This document shows, in pieces, positions 33,664-44,369 of a stretch of DNA of 64,000 nucleotides. Source of the stretch: Marsupella aquatica (Eukaryota; Marchantiophyta); the NCBI GenBank assembly GCA_973895155.1, contig OZ316899.1, positions 8,370,001 through 8,434,000 of the forward strand, given 5' to 3'. Within the stretch, counting starts at the first letter, position 1; each line of letters starts with the position of its first letter. A program made the translations under genes and the position numbers. The notes under the pieces were generated by a model. That model made no database searches. It saw nothing but the letters and a program-made list of their open reading frames with translations, and was not told where the DNA came from.

Positions 33664-34104
33664 TCAAAATGATTTGGCCCCTAACATGAGATCAATTTGA
33701 TGTTCTCCTAATTTTGGGTCTACTCCTTTCAGGTCTTGGTGACTCCATGCGAACACATCCTGAAATTCAATCAGTAATTCACTGATTTCTTTCTCAAGCT
33801 CAGGTGCTAGGTCCCGTCCCAAGTTCAGTTCCCTTCCTTCTCCTAAGTCAAGCTTTCGGTATTGCCGTGCTTGGATCATATTAATCTGCTTCTTCAAGTT
33901 TGGGTCCAATTCGGCCTCCAGCCTCTCCAGTCTGATACCTCCATAAACTGGAATCTCCGCTGTACTAGCCGAGTCGGTTTCTCCCTTGTTATCTGTAGAT
34001 TGTCCCCTTGCCGGACTATTCGGTTTTGAATTGGTGGTTGGCTTCCCTTCCGGCCTTGGCGCTGGATTGTTTCTGTGATTGTGGCTCTTTCTAGTGGGCA
34101 ACAC
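33664..34104 (-). CDS. Pol lead-in segment of the second Ty3 element (partial)
   Basis: 146 residues: a disordered basic stretch then IPVYGGIRLERLEAELDP, LLIEFQDVFAWSHQDLKGV and GEHQIDLMLGAK, the same lead-in as in the complete element. It is the most upstream retained part; protease and gag are missing. Confidence 0.7.
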   Translation of the reverse strand: MLPTRKSHNHRNNPAPRPEGKPTTNSKPNSPARGQSTDNKGETDSASTAEIPVYGGIRLERLEAELDPNLKKQINMIQARQYRKLDLGEGRELNLGRDLAPELEKEISELLIEFQDVFAWSHQDLKGVDPKLGEHQIDLMLGAKSF

Positions 34105-37100
34105 AACTGGGTTCTTTTCCCCCGATATAGAGCCTTGGTGATAGGTGATGTATTAGTGATTGTAAACTGTGGGGAGGATGTCAATTTGATTTGTGGTGAG
34201 CACATTAGGGAGGCTGAGATACTGATTGAGGGGCAACAGAAGGAGCATTTACAGTTCGGTCTGGCAAGGCTACGTGATCCATGGGGAGTCCCGGCCTTTG
34301 TCTGGTAGAGAGCACTAAGGGATTTATGGCCAGAGCTGAGCTTGCAAGGCAAGCATGAGGCCGGGCCTCATTGCAGTCTGGGGTAGATCGCCGTTAGGCC
34401 TGGTACCAGCTTTGAAATCGAGTCAACTATGCATGCGTAACTTGACGTTCTGAATTGGAGGTGTGAGATCTGTATGTGCCCCCAAGAATGAAGTGCAGTG
34501 AAGGAGATTGAGTTCAGGATTGAGTTTGCAAGGCAAGTACGGGATTGGTTTGAGTCCAATCTGCCGTCGCAATCTGGAGTGAGCCGGGCTTAGGTTCAGG
34601 ATTGAGCTTGCGGGGCAAGCACGTCACAAGCTGGAGGAGACAGCCTTCGGCCCTAGTGTTCGGATCAAGTGTTCTCAGTGAACTATTGTGCACATCTTTG
34701 AATCTAATTGAGTTTTCCTCTCAGGCCTCATTTCTCTCATGGATGTGTGTGTGTGTGAGGCAATCTGAGTGTATGATGGGACTAGCAGCGCCACTGAGAG
34801 GTGTATGGGGTGCATTGAAGCGGGTTGGGTGAGGACTGTCATAGCTCTGATTGCTGAGAGTGGAATGGCAGAGTGGTGGGGCAATGGCTTAGAAGTCCCT
34901 AAGCCGGGAATCAGTCAGGAGTCACTGGTTTATGGGTACATTCCGACGGCGGAATAAAAACATACCTATGACAGTAAGCATATGTATAGACCTATGCGCA
35001 CCGTAGCGCTAGGCCCTATGTGTACAAGCCCGATATGAAGACCCCTTCTCACCAGAACTATCAGGAGCGCAGATCTGATCCCCAACCTTGGTTCCTTGGG
35101 ATTGAGCTTGGGGTGATGTGTGACGGAGTCTTGTTATGATAGTCTGGTGTTAAGGGCATAAATTGGTGTTTACCGGCCTTCACAACATCCCTTCGTGATC
35201 CTCAGGTACAAGGAGATGGTTTTGGCACCCATAGTGACGTTTTTGGTGTTAAGACCCATGTCAATCGCGTGACAGTTGGCTGACTAGTAAGTATGCTGCA
35301 AGCTCAATAGTGTTGCTGCTCTGCTAGCTACGAAGTTGAGAAGGGTGAGCTATGGCCGACTGCTGGAGAATAGAGCTAGGCTACTAGCAAATTGATTGAA
35401 TGTAGTAGCAAACGAACCAGCTGCAAGGAAGGAATTAAGAGTGCTAGCTGCGAATTGGTGGGCTATGGCTGCTGCAAAATTCTGCTACGATTTTGAATCA
35501 CTTGCAAGGCTGGATGGCTATGGAGGTGGACTGAGAAGAGTGCTGTAAACCTGGTTGAGTTGTAGATTGACCTGCTGCCATTCGAATCCAACAGAGAATG
35601 ATGCACTTTCAGATTGAATTCAAGAGAGAGGAAAATGGCTACAAAAATTGATGTCCTTATCAAATTCTTCATAAGAAACGTGAGTATAATGAGAGTACTC
35701 TCCCCTGGGGACACCTGGAATCTCCATAAGGGGCGTGTAAGGTAAGTGTAATCGGGTCGCCGCTTACGCCCACTTTACACCAAAAATAGGCCTTGGGAGA
35801 ATGGGCATAACTTTGGCTAGGGGTATTCGTTGGGGCCCAAATTTTTTTGTGCTGAGTTAGGGGAAGGTAAGGCACCCCTTGGTGAAGGTGGAAACCCATA
35901 AAAAGAGTCACTCAAATATAGTTTTAGCCGAGGCCATGAGGGGGTCCCGATAGCTTGCAAACCAAAGTCGGCATAGGGGAATGACTACCAGATTTAGGGG
36001 CTGACCTTTCTTGCACCCATACTACTTTAGTTAGGCTCTAGGGAAGGGTACTTACCTTTGTTCAAAGGTGTAAGGCCAACATGTTAAGAAAAGTAAGTAT
36101 AGGGGGTAGTTTACTTAGGGTAGTTAGTAAAATAAGGCCATCTTTGACTAGGCACAACTTGAGACTCACTCACTTTTTTTGCGAGATTTCAAGTGGGTTG
36201 GGAAGCTGGTGAGGAGGAACATAAGTGGGAGCAAGTTTGGAGGTCAAAGCATGCAACTCATGTGTGGCATATTCCAGGGCTTGGAAGGAGTCCAAACAAT
36301 AGGTTGTAGGGTGGGCTACGAACTATAGAGTTGGACTTTGTGTGTTAGGAGGACTTGGGGGAGGAGTAGTTGGACCCCAGGTCAAGCTTGGTGTGGTGTG
36401 GAAGGAGAATAGTATATAAGGAGTAAGTTTTCATTTGTTAGGGACCGGGAGTCTCATATCTTAAGTGGAATCTCTACCTTGCCAAGGTAGCCCGGCTAAG
36501 CTTGAGAAGGGAGAGGTGGTCCATGCTTAGTGTGGAGAATGTGTAGTGAACTTTTGTTGTAAAGGTGATGCAATAAAAGGAGACTTGCCAATCTTCATTG
36601 TGACCATTAAGTGTGAGTGCATTTGAAGTATACGAGAGCAAGAGAAGAGTCCATGCTATGATGTAATCTTGGTCTAAGCTTGAAGGGGATGTGCTAGTAC
36701 AAAACCAAGGCCAAGGAGGCAAGGTTAAGGTAGAGCACTACTTTGAGACTTAGAAAGGATTATAGCTTGAGGGTGGAAAGTATTTTGCTTGGTGTGTGGT
36801 GTTAACAAGAAGTAAGAACAAGAGGAAGAGTCCTTAGATAGAGGAGCCTTCTCTAGAGCTCAAAGGGGGATGTGTGGACCCAAACCAAGGCCAGGGGGCA
36901 AGGTTGAGGGGTAACACTACTTTGAGGGTCTTGAGGAGACTTAAGCTTGAAGAGGAAAGTACTTTGGTTCTTGGGTGTTTGTGTGAGAATCTACTCTAAG
37001 GTGACAACTTGGAGCGGAGATCCCCCTTACTGATCCTTGGGGTAGAGGAGAGGGGAAGGGTGTGAGTACAAAAGTAGTCAAGGGGACTACCTCTCTAGAA

Positions 37101-37240
37101 GTGGAGAGTTGAAACTACTTATGTATGGAGTGATTAGACATTGTAGGCACATTTCAAAAGTTTTGTCAATCCTTTGTGACCCTGGTATGATATGGAGCAG
37201 GTATTAGGTAGCCTTTTGGGGAGAAAAGCCGCTTAAGCTC
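34105..37240. repeat. Repeat-rich, gene-poor stretch
   Basis: No coding region that I can support. A word close to GATTGAGCTTGCAAGGCAAGCA recurs near 34335, 34515 and 34597, and the palindrome ATTCCGACGGCGGAAT lies near 34940. Two diverged copies of a 180-base unit occur at about 36640-37000. The rest is probably old retrotransposon noncoding DNA. Confidence 0.4.
36640..37000. repeat. Tandem repeat, two units of about 180 bases
   Basis: AAAACCAAGGCCAAGGAGGC at 36701 and CAAACCAAGGCCAGGGGGCA at 36881 mark the same point of two units; both units continue with GGCAAGGTT, CACTACTTTGAG, AGCTTGA and GGAAAGTA in the same order and spacing. Confidence 0.65.
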
Positions 37241-37248
37241 CTTGACAA

Positions 37249-40200
37249 GTGTTTGACAAAAGGTCTCTTCTCACATATGTCTTTGAGCCGGGTTCCCTTG
37301 TTCCTGAAGTGGGTTTGGTTTGCGGGTTTTGTGACAAGAGACATTTTTGTGTAAGGCCCTGTTCTGCTAAGATGTTTTATGTGTACGCAAAACCGGCCTT
37401 GGATTCACAAATATCAAAGCACATGTCTTGACTTGGAGTGCATATGGGATTTCATGATCATCCAGTTCAAACGGGGAAGTGTCGAGTTGCCATGAAGAAA
37501 GCGGAAGAAGTTATTCAAGGCGTTCAAATAGCTCATCCACTAGCAACACCCTCCAGGGTGAAGAACATCTCTATAGGTACATTGATATTGCTTTTGCACC
37601 CCGAGTCATGCCAAGATCTTTCAAAAGAAGAGGAGGTTGAATTGTGGAATTCAATGAAAGTTGTGTCATCATCGACAAAGTTCCATGCAATTTTTTCAGT
37701 GTTAAGATGGGAAATCCCAAGAAAGGTGAGTTGGATTCACTGTGTGAGATGAAAACGCATGTGAGATTTCCATTCCTTCAGAGGTTCATGTTCCCGGGAC
37801 AGGCTGGGAAGCCCATCCGAGCTCATGTGTTCAAGAAGATGAGTACCAAAGGGTCCAGGTTCAGGTGTTGAATTCTACGTTGCATGCAAAGAGGAGGAAC
37901 TTTAGAGGGAGCATGGGTGAGTTTTGACGTGATGCATAGGATAACAATAGGTTGGCTCACTTTCAGTGCTCATGTTTTTGAGATCACACTTACTGTGCCC
38001 TTTGTACAATATTGACTTGTGAATTGAAAGTTGAGGATGCTGACTCTTTGGAAACTGCATGGCGTTTCATGTTGGAGGTTGCTGTTGAGAATGGTATTAG
38101 TGAGGTAGAGATAGTGGGTTTTATGGTTGATAATTGTGAAGCTAGATGGATTGTTGTGATAAATGTTTTCTTTGATGGTGTCCGGTTCCCAGAAAGAGGA
38201 TATTTTTTTTGCTAGCCAAGACATTTTCTAAACATTTTCTTTTGGCCGACAACATTTGCCAAAAAAAAATTTCTAATTTAAAAAAAATAGAAAACAATTA
38301 CCATTCATTTTCCTGTTACCAATTTCTGTTTGTTGTCACCAATTTATGTTTTCTGTTACTATTTGTTGTTTCCTTTCATTTGTAAATACCCCCATACATA
38401 GTGGCAGACGAGATTCCAGAGTGGTGGAAATCCGGGAATTGTCATCATGGTAATTGAGGGCTTTGCAAGGCTGGATTGCCTGGTGGGTTGTTCGTTGGCG
38501 ACAATGGGGAAACTACTTTAGACTTGTAAGTGAATCAAACCACTTTTGTTGGCTAGCAAGGTCGCTAGCGTTCTTGTTAAGTGGGAATTTAAGTTTTGGA
38601 CCTTTCATCACAATACACAATCTTATGTTGTTTTGTATGGGATTTCAGATTTAAACAACAAAGGAGTCAGCATTGATGTCAAATTGTATTGGAGCAAAAT
38701 CTGTATAGGGTCAATGAGAGCCTGTCAAATGAAGAAGAAGATTGGATTGTTGGAAGCTTGTGAATAGGATCAAAATCAAGCTGGTGGACAAATTGCTGCC
38801 TTTGCTGTGTACATTAAGGGATGTCACAAGGGACATGGGCCAACCATTTCTGAACTTGCATATCGAAATGCAAATACTCTTGGATCTCTTGAAGCTTTTG
38901 AGAAAGCATCAAATCTGTTGCTTGAGTCGTCTCCAAAGTACAATTTCCATCGTACCCAACCACTTCACGGGGATCTTTGCATAAAATTTGGAAAGCAAAA
39001 AGGTCCTGCTTTGGCAAGAGTTGGTGCTAAAGACTCTCATCGACATGATAGGGTAATGCGGACCGAGGCAGTGACCAGGGGTGTACATCCTAGAAATTTG
39101 TATTTGGATTTTGGAAGTGTTAAAGTGGTGGAAGATATGCAAGATGGTTTGGAAACTTCTAGAATACTCCATCCCTCAATGTCTTCTAGAGGTCCAGAAG
39201 TTGTTTCAGACCCATCCGTTGTGATCCTTCTTTCTGATAATGAAGAAAATGGTACAGTTAATATGTCGGTTGATGACACTAAAGAAATTCCGAGGCCGTT
39301 GCATGAAGAAGTTGTATCTCCTCTTGGTACAGGGGAACCGATTCAGATCCCACCTCGGCAAACTCCAGCTGTACATGAAGTAGACGTTCCATTTGGGACT
39401 TGGCACTTCCGGAGGTGTGGAAAAGGAAATGGTCCGATCTGCAATGGGTCTATGGAGCAAACCATTTCTGGAAGAGACGAGTGTAGGAACTTCATCGAAG
39501 TCAGGTATCACAAAAATCATGCGGTGTTGTTGGGGTTGCAATCCATGGTGTGAGAATCACTTCGCCGCACACTCAACTCCTGTACTTTTGTCCAAACAAT
39601 ATCTGTCACAAAACAAGGGATTGCAAGTTGATTTCCCAACTTCCTTTAGTTCTCGAATCTCTGAAAGTTCATCGAGGGATAGGGTTAACACCTCCTGAAA
39701 TCAACTTCTTGATTCAGATGGGTTTCCACATTGAAGGTCTCTACTACATGGATTTCCAACCAGATGGCATTGTTGCTCCTCCAATCCGGGTGGAACTTTG
39801 CATTGATGTAAACTCTTTCTAGAGAGAAGGTTGATGTAACCTACCCAAATATTAAACAAATGAAGACACGGAATGGAAAAGGGACTCAACAATGTTACAA
39901 CTTCACAGGAGAACTCTTGAAAAGGATTTGGGCTGCAAATGAAGAACAAATGAGGATCATAGCTTCTGAGAAAGTCGTCCAAGGAAACGGATGGGGATCA
40001 CAGTTTTTGATTGCTACTCATGAAAACAATCCAAGTAAGTCAAGTAAATATTGGATTCAGTTGTGCTCTTTTCCTTGTTGTTCCTGTCCGGATTTCTTCA
40101 AGCGGCATTTGCATGGAAAACCTTATATGTCTCGCAAACATATTCTTTGGGTTTTAAGAATGTTTACCCTTTGAACTTGGATAGTGATGATATTGTTAAG

Positions 40201-40260
40201 CAGCCTATTTTAACCATAGCTGAAATTTCCGATCTTATTCAACGGGCAAGTGAGGTTTGA
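37249..40260 (+). pseudogene. Mutator-like (MULE-type) transposase relic with SWIM finger
   Basis: Pieces in several frames follow the order of a MULE transposase. An N-terminal zinc-finger-like part (CGFCDKRHFCVRPC near 37320) and HMGFHDHPVQTGKCRVAM near 37440 come first. A DDE-core-like piece follows (VEDADSLETAWRFMLEVAVE, GFMVDNCEARW near 38120). Then an alpha-helical region (GCHKGHGPTISELAYRNANT near 38820) and an acidic linker (39040-39540). A SWIM-like finger closes it (CSCPDFFKRHLHGKPYM then SRKHILWVL, 40080-40155), where the CxH Cys is Arg. Stops and a foreign insertion at about 38213-38392 interrupt it. The superfamily call rests on the GFM(V/A)D-x-W and SWIM patterns. Confidence 0.5.
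38213..38392 (+). mobile_element. Short nonautonomous element, relative of the one in the Copia copy
   Basis: The last 110 bases (ATTACCATTCATTTTCCTGTTACC to AAATACCCC) are clearly homologous to the end of the inserted element at 58465-58808 on the opposite strand, and both stop at the same CCCC. The left part has GCTAGCC and an A/T-rich core. The left border is uncertain and I saw no target duplication here. Confidence 0.5.
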
Positions 40261-43200
40261 GATGGACAGGTCCTCTTTCTAGAGAGTTTTGTTTTTAAGT
40301 TAGAACTAAGTTGGATTTTGTTTTAATTTAGATTTCTCGAACTGTGAGATATTTTGACCATGATATCATGACCATAAGGAGTAGTATATTTTGTTTCTAA
40401 GTGGCAAGCATAGATATTTCTTTTCATGCATATACAAAAATACCATATGTTGGTTGTTTTGTTTGCTAGTGAGGTCGCTAGCCTTCATTTAAAAATAGTT
40501 CATTTATGGTGTATTATTCAAACAAATGGTGGTTATTCAAAGAAACACTCTTGTTGTTTTTCCTTGTGCATACGAAATAGGATGCCTGAAGTACAAACAT
40601 TTTGAGATTTATAATCAGCTGAATCATATTACATTATTGAATGAAGAGTGCTTGTATCAGACTATGAATGGCAAGGTTATTTGCCCCTCATAAGGTGGAA
40701 TATCATGGTTGTAGTGGGGTGGTCTCATGTCTATGATTGCCCATGTCCATACCCAAGTTGGAAATGAAAAGTACAACTCCAGACCGTTAGTAATGTTTGG
40801 CTGAATTGTGCTTAGCTTACAGGACCTTCTATGATAAATCCAAACAAACTGCTTGGCCATTTTTGGCTAGCAAGGCATGTTATTACTAGCGGGGTTGACA
40901 TCTGAACCTTGTTCTGAGAGAAAGAAGGCCCAATTTTCCAAAAGAAAATTCCTTCTACAGCAAAAAAAATCCTGTTATGAACATTTTTTTTCCTGTTTCC
41001 TTGCATGGTAGTCATACCCACATCTCATGCACCGCAAAGCTCACACCGTCAGGAAAACAAACTCTGGTCTCTCCTTCAAAAAATTGTCGAACACAAAAGT
41101 TGCTAACTTTCACCAAGAAACACAAAATGATGCAAACATCAAATTTTCCATATCATGGGTACCAATCAGTGATTTCTATGCCCAATGAAAAGCTCTCACA
41201 CTAATCTATTTGTTGAGCCCATAACATTTCAATTTCATGCAATGAAAGTCCAGATAAACCATCAACACTTAATGTTGGAAAAATTGTCACATAAAACTAT
41301 CATCACATCACATGCATGTTTTGATACCAATTGCTAAGCAAGGAAGACATTCACAATTAACATCCAACAAACAAGTAGTCAACATAGAGAGATACATGGT
41401 TCACCTTAGATGAGGCCATGACTACGGGAACACAAAGAGCTTTACTGCACGTACTCTAGGCCCATTGACCATAGCATGTTTTTGCAACACAAGCTAGCTC
41501 TCCCTATCTCTTAATTGGATTTGTCACAATGAGCCAGAGTTCCTCCTATCCAAGCAAACACTGCTTGAGTTTATAGTGTGAAACATGGCTAACCTGACCA
41601 AGTCCACAACTAATGTTTGCCAAACTACGGTTGCAGTCATAACTCAAGACCTAAGAGTAAATCCCTAACAAATTGTGCACTAAACCGAAAGACACCACAA
41701 TAGAAAAACTCCTAAAGGATATATAGCATGAGTGAGAACATGTGAAAAATGAGGAAGGGAATGCCCTTCCTCCACACCCCCAAGGGGGACTAAGATGCGT
41801 GGGCCAAAATAAGTGGATTTTAATCAAGTGTTAGCTAACCATAGTAAAGCCAACCTAACTATAGTTAAAATTAGAGTCAGTTCTGAACAAATTCCCTGCC
41901 CGCCAGTGCTAAATATTGTGCTGGACAAATGCAAGGAAACACAAGAAGGGCTAACACTATCACAACTAACTTTTAAAAACTCAATGTCTTTGCACTCAAG
42001 ATTAGGCAAAGACTTGAAATGGCTTGAACTATAATGGGAAAGGCGTAGTCCCATATATACATCACCATCCTAGTTGCTCTCCATAGCATTCATATTCTGA
42101 AATTGAAAAGAGGCGGATTTCACATTTGGAGGATTTTGGACATTTGCGTCAAATTTCTGAAATCTGGGGATGTTGCAGTCTGAAGGAAATCCAAAAACCC
42201 AGAAATGTGCAATCAAGTGAAATGACAAGTTTGAGTCTGTGATTAACTGCTACCAAAAGTGTCAACAATTTTGAGTACCTTGTGAAAAAGATTTCAGAAC
42301 CTCAGAATTCTGGGATGGGAGTTCAATGGCTGCTGGGCTTTGAGCCTGATGTGGCTGAGTTGAGAGCATTGGGGGTGAGATCTTACTAAGAGGGAAGGAA
42401 AAATTTACATAACTGAGACAGGCGGTAAGCCGTAACCCCTACCTTATGGAGCTTCCTTCCCCCATCTTTTAAATTCATTATTCTGGTCCTTTGACCAGAG
42501 TTACAGGATGGACCATGAATCTCTGTAACTTTGGTCCTGCCAACCCCAATTTCAAGACACCCTACTAGTGTATTGCCCCTTATTGATTGAAAAGAGGAGA
42601 AAACTACCAGCCTTGCCCATTGTTGCTTTGCTGAAGATAGACTGTGGTCACTCTCTGAGTGTGTATGATTCATTCCTGTGTGGACTGGTGTTCGTCGTGG
42701 CTGTGTAAGGGGTAACTGCACGCTGTGAGAAAAAGTGAAATCTCTCATAATCCGAGTGAAAAAAAGCCCTGCTTAGGTAGCAAAGTTAGTCCCTAGCTAG
42801 CCAAAACCTGGGTAGCAATTCTCAATTTTGGGACCACTAGAAATGCACTAGAAATACAACAGCCAACCAAAATCAAAAGACAGTAAGATCCAAAATAACT
42901 ATAATGGTACGCTCCTTGCTGACAAAAACTCCTATTTGCTTGCATTGTATGGTTTGGACACTTTATGTCTTTGCCCTGGGGCTCTTCCCTGTTTGGGCGA
43001 GAATGTAGAACTAGGTTTTCAGCAGATTTTGCAAGTTGGTTCTCCTCCAAATAACAATTATTGTAATACATATATATTTTTAGTTTGGACCACCAAGATG
43101 GTGACAAAACTACAATGAGTTGTACTTGATAGGGTTGCTCCAACTTTAAACAATCTACTCCAAATGGTAATAAAACCCTTTTAGGACTATTGTATTTAGA

Positions 43201-43984
43201 TAAATGAGAAAACAAATATTCTTTAAATTAACCAAGTGTGAAGATTCCCCTCAAAGAGGCACAATAGTAAAGTAACTTGAGAGCTCTTGCACAAGGTAAC
43301 ATGAAAATGTTACCAATTAGGCCTTTGCAAAAATATCATGAAATTATTTGAGACTTTATAGCATCCATGCGGTTCGCATCAAGAACATTATTGCTTTAGT
43401 CATGCCTCTCACACACCTTTAGTCAATCTCGCTCTGAGTGTGAGTTAGTATGGAAGGCTAAGGAAAGTAGTTTGGAGGTGTGTTAGTGTAATGAAATGGC
43501 TTTAAGAATCTTTTTTAGGGGTCTAGAAAAATACAAAAAATGAGATGGTGAAAGACCGGTCTAAAGCCTCTGGAGGGGGTCAAACGCATATCCTCACAAG
43601 CAAAATTAAATTCTCATTCATGGACAAGGGTGGTAAAAGGTGGCTTGCTCTATGAGGAAACTTAACTCCCGTCCAACTCTCCTAGAGGTTAGTACGACAA
43701 TGAAGTTGAAGAGAGGTAAAGCTACCGAGACTGACATTGAAAATTAAGGGAATGGCAACAGAAGGTATGGTAAAGAACCTGGTCAGTTGACAGCAATTGA
43801 CCACGTCTCTTAATTGAACGAGTCAGTCACTACAACCAAGGCTGGCGGGCACAGTAGACTCTAATCTCTAATCCGCTCGTACAGAATTGCAATCGACAAT
43901 GACAATTCGAGCTGCTGAATCACAGAATAAAGCGCGTGCAATACACAAATACATTTCGACCTGCTGACCGCTAGGTAACGAGAG
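40261..43984. other. Gene-poor stretch
   Basis: AT-rich sequence with no frame longer than 140 codons and nothing recognisable. The words GGCTAGCAAGG and GGTCGCTAGCC seen at 38549 recur near 40467 and 40864. It may hold old noncoding repeat remnants. Confidence 0.4.
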
Positions 43985-44275
43985 AAAATTGTCCTTGAGG
44001 CCGCCAAAATCCATCTTCAGCTTGCCAATCAGGGTACATACAGGTCCCAATAAGCTCCAAAGACATCACTGGCAATAAGTTGCAAGAAATCTGTCCTTCA
44101 AGCTCCCCAAATCCATCATGCTTCAGCTCGCCAATCAGGGTACATGCAGGTCCCAATAAGCTCCAAGGACATCAACAGCACTAAGTTGCGAAAGTTTGTC
44201 CTTGAGGCCCCAAAATCCATCAAAGCCTCACCCCGCAATTTGCAAGTCCCAATACGCTCCAAGGCAATATATCAC
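43985..44275. repeat. Tandem repeat, about 105-base unit, 2.8 copies
   Basis: Units starting TTGTCCTTGAGGCC (about 43990), TGTCCTTCAAGCTCCCC (about 44093) and TTGTCCTTGAGGCCCC (about 44196). Each contains AAATCCATC, GCCAATCAGGGTACAT (first two) and GTCCCAATAAGCTCCAA. It lies about 100-380 bases past the DHHC gene stop in minus sense, so it may be in the 3' untranslated region. Confidence 0.75.
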
Positions 44276-44369
44276 AGGGCAATAACTTCACACATAATAT
44301 CACTTGCAGGACATAGCATCCACCGACATGTAGAACTAGCATTCACAGTGGACTAGTTCTGCGAAAAAC

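Larger units (their letters stand above)
26332..34104 (-). mobile_element. Second Ty3 OTA element, no LTR or gag found
   Basis: Minus-strand order: RT lead-in, RT, RNase H, integrase, a noncoding linker, then a long third gene. RT motifs (MDGYSGYNQI, NRMPFGLCNAP, FIDDFAVFG) place it beside the complete element but at clear distance. Gag, protease and the 5' LTR are absent upstream of 34104, and no 3' LTR is seen before 26331, where the complete element's LTR begins. It is a fragment. Confidence 0.75.

Noticed and set aside
26570-34960. Matching palindromes ATTCCGNCGNCGGAAT as LTR evidence for the second element
   Set aside because: Only the palindrome itself matches; the surrounding sequence does not align.
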